DNA of 10,782 nucleotides, taken from NCBI GenBank assembly GCA_022705265.1, contig JAKJEU010000030.1, positions 1 through 10,782 on the forward strand, given 5' to 3'. The stretch comes from Pseudomonadota bacterium (GTDB lineage: Bacteria; Pseudomonadota; Alphaproteobacteria; JAKJEU01). The notes beneath the pieces were generated by a model. It did not search any database. It had not been told where the DNA came from and was given only the letters and a program-made list of their open reading frames with translations. Both the position numbers and the translations under genes were made by a program. Positions 5,917 through 10,782 of the stretch are shown in pieces. The stretch's first letter is position 1, and each line of letters begins with the position of its first letter.

Positions 5917-6944
5917 TGAACAGCAGAATAATAAGCCCGCTTAACAAAGATAACGAAGACGAATTATACACTTCGTTAAGACCAAAACATCTTAAAGATT
6001 TTATTGGTCAAGATGATTTAAAACAAAATTTGGAAGTGTTTATAAACGCCGCAAAAGCAAGAGACGAGGTGCTTGATCATGTTTTATTGTTTGGTCCTCC
6101 TGGTCTTGGCAAGACTACTTTGGCTCAAATTGTTGCAAATGAGCTTGGGGTCGGCTTTCGGGCGACTTCTGGCCCTGTTATTCATAAGGCTGGCGATTTG
6201 GCAGCGATTTTAACGAATTTAGAGGCAAAAGAAGTTTTATTTATCGATGAAATCCATCGCCTTAACCCTACTGTTGAGGAGGTTTTATATTCCGCGATGG
6301 AGGATTTTAAACTTGACATCATAATTGGAGAAGGTCCAGCTGCAAGGTCGGTAAGAATTGATTTAGAACCCTTTACCCTTGTCGGCGCGACAACTCGTTC
6401 TGGGCTTTTATCAAATCCATTAAGGGATAGGTTTGGTATTCCGTTAAGACTTGATTTTTATTCAGATGAAAATTTGGATAAAATCGTAAGAAGAGGTGCA
6501 GGCATTTTAGGGGCTGAAATAACCAAAGAAGGCTCGCTTGAAATTGCCAAACGGTCAAGGGGAACTCCAAGAATTGCAGGAAGACTTTTAAGGCGAGTTC
6601 GTGATTTTGCGTCAATTAATGATAATATTATTAACGAAAAATTAGCAGATAATGCATTAAAAAGATTAGGAGTGGATAATTCAGGGCTTGATTCGATGGA
6701 TTTAAAATATTTATCTTGTCTTGCAAACAATTATGGTGGCGGACCAGTTGGAATTGAAACTTTGGCATCAGCTTTGGCAGAAGAAAGAGACACTTTGGAA
6801 GAAGTAATCGAACCTTTTTTAATGCAACAAGGGCTTATCCAAAGAACACCAAGAGGTCGTGTCATTTCTGATGCTGGATATCGTCATTTGGGGCTTAAAA
6901 CTTTGAAAAAGAATGTGAACTTATTTAATCAGGAAGATTTATAA
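5916..6944 (+). CDS. ruvB: Holliday junction branch-migration ATPase RuvB
   Basis: Hexameric AAA+ motor that drives branch migration with RuvA. Seen: the usual opening segment LRPKHLKDFIGQ (residues 21-32), Walker A GPPGLGKTT (60-68), Walker B FIDEIHRL (109-116), sensor-1 region LVGATTRSGLLS (155-166), the arginine finger in PLRDRFG (R170), and a C-terminal winged-helix domain with GGGPVG and RTPRGR for DNA contact. Its 342 aa fits the family (336 in E. coli). The gene starts in the ruvA stop codon, so the two are translationally coupled, and ybgC starts three bases after it ends. All key residues are present. Confidence 0.98.
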   Translation: MNSRIISPLNKDNEDELYTSLRPKHLKDFIGQDDLKQNLEVFINAAKARDEVLDHVLLFGPPGLGKTTLAQIVANELGVGFRATSGPVIHKAGDLAAILTNLEAKEVLFIDEIHRLNPTVEEVLYSAMEDFKLDIIIGEGPAARSVRIDLEPFTLVGATTRSGLLSNPLRDRFGIPLRLDFYSDENLDKIVRRGAGILGAEITKEGSLEIAKRSRGTPRIAGRLLRRVRDFASINDNIINEKLADNALKRLGVDNSGLDSMDLKYLSCLANNYGGGPVGIETLASALAEERDTLEEVIEPFLMQQGLIQRTPRGRVISDAGYRHLGLKTLKKNVNLFNQEDL

Positions 6945-6947
6945 AAG

Positions 6948-7355
6948 ATGGAAAATCCTTTTATCATAAAATTACGAATTTATTACCAAGATACGGATGC
7001 CGAAGGGATAATTTACCATTCGAAATATCTTGATTTTGGGGAAAGAGCAAGGACAGAATACCTTATTTCAAAAGGTTATCGCCAAACTGAAATGATGAAA
7101 AAATATAATATGGGTTTTGTGGTAAAAAACCTTAATATTACTTATAACAAAACCGCAGGCTTAGAAGATGAGATAGTCATAAAAACTTATGTCGAAGAAA
7201 TCAAAAACGCCTCGTTTAATTTTAAGCATTTGTTTGAAAAAGACGGAGAAAACCTTGCAACGATTGATGTAAAAGTCGCATGCGTTGATTTAAGTTCAAA
7301 AAGACCTGTAAGAATACCAGAAGATTTTAAAAAAGAATTGGAGAAAGATAAATAA
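6948..7355 (+). CDS. ybgC: YbgC-type acyl-CoA thioesterase (hotdog fold), Tol-Pal associated
   Basis: Hotdog-fold acyl-CoA thioesterase that heads the tol-pal operon in many Proteobacteria. Seen: the active-site loop YYQDTDAEGIIYHSKYL (residues 12-28), whose D17 corresponds to the catalytic Asp18 of E. coli YbgC and whose H24 is also conserved, followed by ERARTEYL (32-39). Its 135 aa is the normal length. One small departure is Glu at position 19, where Gly is usual (DTDAGG). An upstream AGGAAG (6931-6936) serves as a somewhat distant RBS. The gene sits three bases after ruvB and one base before tolQ, which is the standard gene order. The physiological substrate is not settled for the family. 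Confidence 0.93.
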   Translation: MENPFIIKLRIYYQDTDAEGIIYHSKYLDFGERARTEYLISKGYRQTEMMKKYNMGFVVKNLNITYNKTAGLEDEIVIKTYVEEIKNASFNFKHLFEKDGENLATIDVKVACVDLSSKRPVRIPEDFKKELEKDK

Positions 7356-7356
7356 A

Positions 7357-8064
7357 ATGGAAACTCAAGCTGTAAATAATATTGTTGCTCATAGCGATAT
7401 GTCATTTTTAAGTGTGTTGTCTAATTCTGACCTTATGACCACGATTATTTATTTTCTTTTAATCGGAGCATCAGTTTGGTCATGGGCAATCATTTTTGAA
7501 AAAACTTTTTTGCTTAAAAAACTTAAATGGAGAGTAAAAAAATTCGAAGACGATTTTTGGTCAGGCAGACCTTTAATGGAGCTTTATAAAAAGATAAATG
7601 GTAAGCCAAGAGATCCAATGTCTGCTTTGTTTGTGTCAGCTTTTAAAGAATGGAAAAGAACAGATGCAAAAAGCTCAAAACTTATCAGTGTTAATCAAAG
7701 AATTGAACAAATAACAAGAATAACTTTGGATCGAGAGATTACAGAAATTGAAACAAGAATGACTTTTTTGTCTTCAACTGGCTCTGTATGTCCGTTTTTG
7801 GGGCTTTTTGGTACAGTTTGGGGAATTATTGGAAGCTTCCATCAAATCGGAGTAACTGGAAACACCTCTGGTATTGGTGAGGCTTTATATACTACTGCCT
7901 TTGGTTTGATTGCTGCTATTCCTGCGGTTTTGGCATATAACAAAATATCTTCTGATATTGATAAATTGGCAAGAAGATTGGAAAATTTTGCAATTGAATT
8001 TACCACAATTTTAACAAGACAAACTGAGAATTCTTTGGAAGAAAGTCAAGATAACGATGCGTGA
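7357..8064 (+). CDS. tolQ: TolQ, proton-channel subunit of the Tol-Pal system
   Basis: Inner-membrane protein of the MotA/TolQ/ExbB family; with TolR it forms the proton-driven motor that energises TolA during outer-membrane constriction. Seen: three membrane segments, about 27-48 (LMTTIIYFLLIGASVWSWAI), 137-160 (with GLFGTVWGIIGSF) and 177-196 (TTAFGLIAAIPAVLAYN), and a large cytoplasmic loop between the first two. The GxxGTVWGI and TTAFGLxAAIPA signatures are diagnostic. It has 235 aa (230 in E. coli). ExbB is the main alternative, but the position between ybgC and tolR-tolA-tolB fixes the call. Its last eight bases overlap tolR. Confidence 0.96.
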   Translation: METQAVNNIVAHSDMSFLSVLSNSDLMTTIIYFLLIGASVWSWAIIFEKTFLLKKLKWRVKKFEDDFWSGRPLMELYKKINGKPRDPMSALFVSAFKEWKRTDAKSSKLISVNQRIEQITRITLDREITEIETRMTFLSSTGSVCPFLGLFGTVWGIIGSFHQIGVTGNTSGIGEALYTTAFGLIAAIPAVLAYNKISSDIDKLARRLENFAIEFTTILTRQTENSLEESQDNDA

Positions 8065-8509
8065 TTTTAGAGACAGAAGCAAAAGAAAACTTTTAAGCGA
8101 TATGAATATAACTCCGATGGTGGATGTTATGTTTTCGCTTTTGGTTGTTTTTATGGTTACTGCACCTTTACTTACTACGGGAATTCCTCTTGATTTACCA
8201 AAAGGAGACGGTAAAGCAATCGCAGGTGAAGAAAAAACTATAAATATAAGTGTGGATAAAAAAGGTTATGCTTATATTGGAACGGACAAGGTTTCTTCTT
8301 CGGAATTGATTAATAAAGTCAATGCGATTATGAAAGAAAATCCATCCGCAGATATAATAATAAGTGGCGATAATGTTACTCCTTATGGGGTTGTTATTGA
8401 GCTTATGGGTAAATTAAGGCTTGCAGGATATACAAGAATAGGTCTTAGAACAGACAGTACAAAATTGCTTCAAAAAGAAGGCAATAAATCAAGTAAAAAG
8501 AAAAAATGA
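8057..8509 (+). CDS. tolR: TolR, motor partner of TolQ
   Basis: Single-span inner-membrane protein of the ExbD/TolR family, with a short cytoplasmic N-terminus and a periplasmic domain. Seen: MNITPMVDVMFSLLVVFMVT (residues 16-35), the single membrane segment, with the proton-carrying Asp at D23, equivalent to D23 of E. coli TolR. The periplasmic part follows (about 42-140) and shows the ExbD/TolR pattern. The protein ends in a lysine-rich tail (KKKK). It has 150 aa (142 in E. coli). It starts eight bases inside tolQ and ends with a four-base ATGA overlap into tolA, so its translation is probably coupled to both. Confidence 0.96.
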   Translation: MRDFRDRSKRKLLSDMNITPMVDVMFSLLVVFMVTAPLLTTGIPLDLPKGDGKAIAGEEKTINISVDKKGYAYIGTDKVSSSELINKVNAIMKENPSADIIISGDNVTPYGVVIELMGKLRLAGYTRIGLRTDSTKLLQKEGNKSSKKKK

Positions 8510-9459
8510 ATAAAGAACGCTTTAAACAGTTATTAAGAAAAAATTCAAGAAGAATGATAAGAAAACCTATTTTCTGGTCATGCTTTTTGCATTTTATTAT
8601 TATTGTTTCGGCAAGTGTTAATTTGGCTTTTTTGAAAATAAAAAAGAATGATATGCTTGATAATCCTCCTGTTTTTATTGATTTAACCAAGGTCGAAATT
8701 GACGATGTAACAAATCTTCCAGCCGAAGTTAAAAAAGAAAAAGAAGTAAAAAAAGAAGAGCCAAAGGTCGAACCACCAAAGCCTGTTTATACTAAGCCAA
8801 AGGAAGAAAGTAAGCCAACTCCTCCTAAGCCAAAGGAAATTGAGGTTACAAAGGTAAAACAAGAAAAAGTACCAACTCCAAAATCAGAAGGAGCTAAGTT
8901 AGAGGTTCCTGTACCTGAAAAGAAAAAGGTTGAAAAACCTAAACCAAAGCCTAAGAAAAAGGAAGTTAAGCCTGAAAAAGAAACGATTGATGATTTAAGT
9001 TCTTTGTTATCTTCGATTGAAGAAACTAAGGATGCTTATCAACCAACTAATTACAAAAGCGAAGAAAAGGCGGTTTCAAAAGGCATAAAAGGTGGAATTG
9101 GTGGCGATTTGTCAAGAAAAATATCCATCACGGATAAAGATGCTTTGATAAGTCGGATAAGGTCTTGTTGGAATGTGGAAGCAGGCGTAAAAGGGGCGGA
9201 ATCTATGATTGTTGAGATAACCGTAGCGCTTAACAATGATGGTTCGGTTAAAAAAGTTGAAATTGTCGACATGAGAAGATTTAAAAGTGATTATGCATTT
9301 AGAACCATAGCAGAAAGTGCAAGAAGAGCTATTTATGTTTGTGAACGAAGGGGTGAAAATTCTCCATTTTATATTTTGGCGAAAAAATACCCTGACACAT
9401 TTGATGTTTGGCAAGATTTAAGATTAAGGTTTAGTCCATTAGAAGGAGTTGGATTTTGA
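8506..9459 (+). CDS. tolA: TolA, trans-periplasmic linker of the Tol-Pal system
   Basis: TolA is anchored in the inner membrane by an N-terminal helix and reaches across the periplasm to TolB/Pal. Seen: a basic N-terminus, one membrane segment (about residues 22-44, with SCFLHFIIIVSASVNLAF), a low-complexity Pro/Lys/Glu-rich linker (about 72-160, many KPK and PKPK units), and a TonB/TolA-type C-terminal domain (about 205-317). The last has two cysteines, C221 in RSCWNV and C279 in YVCER, placed as in other alphaproteobacterial TolA proteins, and DVWQDLRLRFSP near the end. At 317 aa it is shorter than E. coli TolA (421), and the linker is proline-rich instead of a long Ala/Lys helix. The gene carries the tolB Shine-Dalgarno sequence in its last codons. 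TonB is the alternative, rejected on context. Confidence 0.92.
   Translation: MNKERFKQLLRKNSRRMIRKPIFWSCFLHFIIIVSASVNLAFLKIKKNDMLDNPPVFIDLTKVEIDDVTNLPAEVKKEKEVKKEEPKVEPPKPVYTKPKEESKPTPPKPKEIEVTKVKQEKVPTPKSEGAKLEVPVPEKKKVEKPKPKPKKKEVKPEKETIDDLSSLLSSIEETKDAYQPTNYKSEEKAVSKGIKGGIGGDLSRKISITDKDALISRIRSCWNVEAGVKGAESMIVEITVALNNDGSVKKVEIVDMRRFKSDYAFRTIAESARRAIYVCERRGENSPFYILAKKYPDTFDVWQDLRLRFSPLEGVGF
9441..9448 (+). promoter_or_regulatory. tolB ribosome-binding site inside tolA
   Basis: AGAAGGAG is a near-ideal Shine-Dalgarno sequence seven bases before the TTG at 9456. It lies in the last codons of tolA and decides the non-ATG start of tolB. Confidence 0.75.
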
Positions 9460-10778
9460 AGAAAATAATATTTTACATAGTTTTTTGTTTAAGTTTTATA
9501 TCACAAGCAAAAGCTGAGTTAAGTCTTGATATTACAGGGGCTTATTCTGAACCTATGCCTATTGCTATCCCTGAATTTTTGGGAAGAAATGAAAAAGAAA
9601 TTGCTTTGGGTAAAAATATGTCCGAAATTATCAGTAATAACCTTAAAAGTTCTGGACTTTTTCGTATAATTGATAAGAAATCTTTTGTTCAAAATTTTGC
9701 CTCGGTTGATGTGATGCCAAGATTTGCGGATTGGCAAGTAATTAATGCGCAAGCGTTGGTCCAAGGTAAAGTTGAAATTGAAAATGGTAAAGCAAAAGTA
9801 ACTTTTCGTCTTTGGGATGTCTTTTCTTCTGTTCAAATGGACGCAAAGATGTTGGCTTCAAATGAAAAAAGTTTCAGACAACTTGCCCATATGGTTTCAG
9901 ATGATATTTTCAAAAGAATAACTTCGGAAGAAGGTTATTTTAATACAAGAATTGTTTATATCATGGAAACAGGAAGCGGTATAAACAGAATTAAAAGATT
10001 GGCAGTCATGGACCAAGATGGCGAAAATCACCAAATTTTGCCAACAGGTGAAGGAATGGTTTTGACACCAAGATTTTCTTTGAATATGCAAAAGATTGCG
10101 TATATGTCATATAAAAACAACATTCCAAGAGTTTATATTTGGGATATGGAAACTGGTAAACAAACTTTGCTGGGTAATTTTCCTGGCATGACTTATGCCC
10201 CAAGATTTTCACCAGACAGCAAAAGCGTTATCATGTCTTTGGCATATCAAGGAACTTCAAATATTTTTGCCATGAACTTACAAACCAGAGCAATTAAACA
10301 ATTAACCAATAGCGATGCGATTGATACTTCTCCATCATATTCTCCTGATGGTAAGCAGGTTGTGTTTAACTCTGACCGCTCGGGGACACAACAACTTTAT
10401 GTTATGGATTCTAATGGCAAAAATATCAAAAGAATAAGTTTTGATAAAGATGGAAGAGGGCGTTATGCAACTCCTGTTTGGTCTCCTCGTGGTGATTATA
10501 TTGCCTTTACAAAAATTAAAAATGGAAATTTTTATATTGGTGTAATGTATCCTGATGGAAGCGGAGAAAGATTACTTGCAACAGGATACTTGGTGGAAGC
10601 TCCTTCATGGGCTCCAAATGGCCGTACTTTGCTTTTCTTTAAACAAGAAAGACCTCCTAAGGGAAGCTACTCATATACTTCGAGAATATATGGAGTTGAC
10701 ATTACAGGAAGAAATTTAAGAGAGATTAAAACTCCTGCGAGTGCATCTGATCCTACTTGGTCTCCGTTATTACAATAG
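9456..10778 (+). CDS. tolB: TolB, periplasmic beta-propeller of the Tol-Pal system
   Basis: Periplasmic protein that binds Pal and TolA and helps relocate Pal to the division site. Seen: a signal peptide (residues 1-20, hydrophobic core IIFYIVFCLSFIS, cleavage expected after AKA), the N-terminal domain (about 21-155) and a six-bladed beta-propeller (about 160-440) with repeats PRFSLN, PRFSPDS (249-255), PSYSPDG (293-299), PVWSPRGD (340-347), PSWAPNG (383-389) and PTWSP (433-437). Its 440 aa is the family length (430 in E. coli). The start is TTG, in a TTGA overlap with the tolA stop; the RBS at 9441-9448 and the intact signal peptide both require it, since the next in-frame ATG would delete the signal peptide. 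The TAG stop lies four bases before the window end; pal should follow. Confidence 0.96.
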   Translation: MKKIIFYIVFCLSFISQAKAELSLDITGAYSEPMPIAIPEFLGRNEKEIALGKNMSEIISNNLKSSGLFRIIDKKSFVQNFASVDVMPRFADWQVINAQALVQGKVEIENGKAKVTFRLWDVFSSVQMDAKMLASNEKSFRQLAHMVSDDIFKRITSEEGYFNTRIVYIMETGSGINRIKRLAVMDQDGENHQILPTGEGMVLTPRFSLNMQKIAYMSYKNNIPRVYIWDMETGKQTLLGNFPGMTYAPRFSPDSKSVIMSLAYQGTSNIFAMNLQTRAIKQLTNSDAIDTSPSYSPDGKQVVFNSDRSGTQQLYVMDSNGKNIKRISFDKDGRGRYATPVWSPRGDYIAFTKIKNGNFYIGVMYPDGSGERLLATGYLVEAPSWAPNGRTLLFFKQERPPKGSYSYTSRIYGVDITGRNLREIKTPASASDPTWSPLLQ

Positions 10779-10782
10779 TTTA

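Noticed and set aside
8719..8985. Purine-rich repeats in tolA as a tandem DNA repeat
   Set aside because: Units are irregular and explained by Lys/Pro/Glu codons of the TolA linker.

Overview
The window is a gene-dense, AT-rich stretch (roughly one third G+C by eye) in which all twelve genes run on the + strand. The best guess for the source is a low-GC Alphaproteobacterium. The reasons are a full-length orphan CcrM (GANTC) methyltransferase with its C-terminal extension, the ppx/gppA–rlmE pair, the ruvAB–ybgC–tolQRAB order, and an alphaproteobacterial-type TolA C-terminal domain. Low-GC host-associated or gut Alphaproteobacteria outside the Rickettsiales would fit, but the exact lineage is inference.

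Layout. (1) 8-1279: a MurD-type ligase whose motifs depart from the usual D-glutamate-adding enzyme and resemble the MurD2 subfamily. (2) 1280-1383: the ccrM control region. Two GANTC sites lie at the murD 3' end and three more just upstream of them. A CtrA-box-like sequence and a leader dyad that encloses the ribosome-binding site follow. (3) 1384-2460: ccrM. (4) 2461-2570: a leader with several mutually exclusive inverted repeats. (5) 2571-5246: ppx/gppA, rlmE and an RsmB-family rRNA methyltransferase, overlapping each other. (6) 5247-5316: a short AT-rich gap holding a GANTC site next to a TATA-rich segment. (7) 5317-10778: a tightly packed ruvA-ruvB-ybgC-tolQ-tolR-tolA-tolB operon with junctions between -8 and +3 bases. 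pal would be expected next, outside the window.

How the parts fit. murD builds the peptidoglycan stem peptide. CcrM marks replicated DNA and drives cell-cycle transcription. RlmE and RsmB modify 23S and 16S rRNA. RuvAB migrates Holliday junctions. TolQRA-TolB (with Pal) couples inner-membrane proton-motive force to outer-membrane constriction at division.

The genes are ordinary core genes and I see no new defence, mobile or biosynthetic system. The parts worth a second look are regulatory: the ccrM upstream region combines GANTC clustering, a CtrA-like box and a structured leader. The MurD-type ligase is also unusual. There are no tRNAs, rRNAs, CRISPR arrays, insertion sequences or convincing intrinsic terminators, and the only gaps without genes are about 104, 110 and 70 bases.
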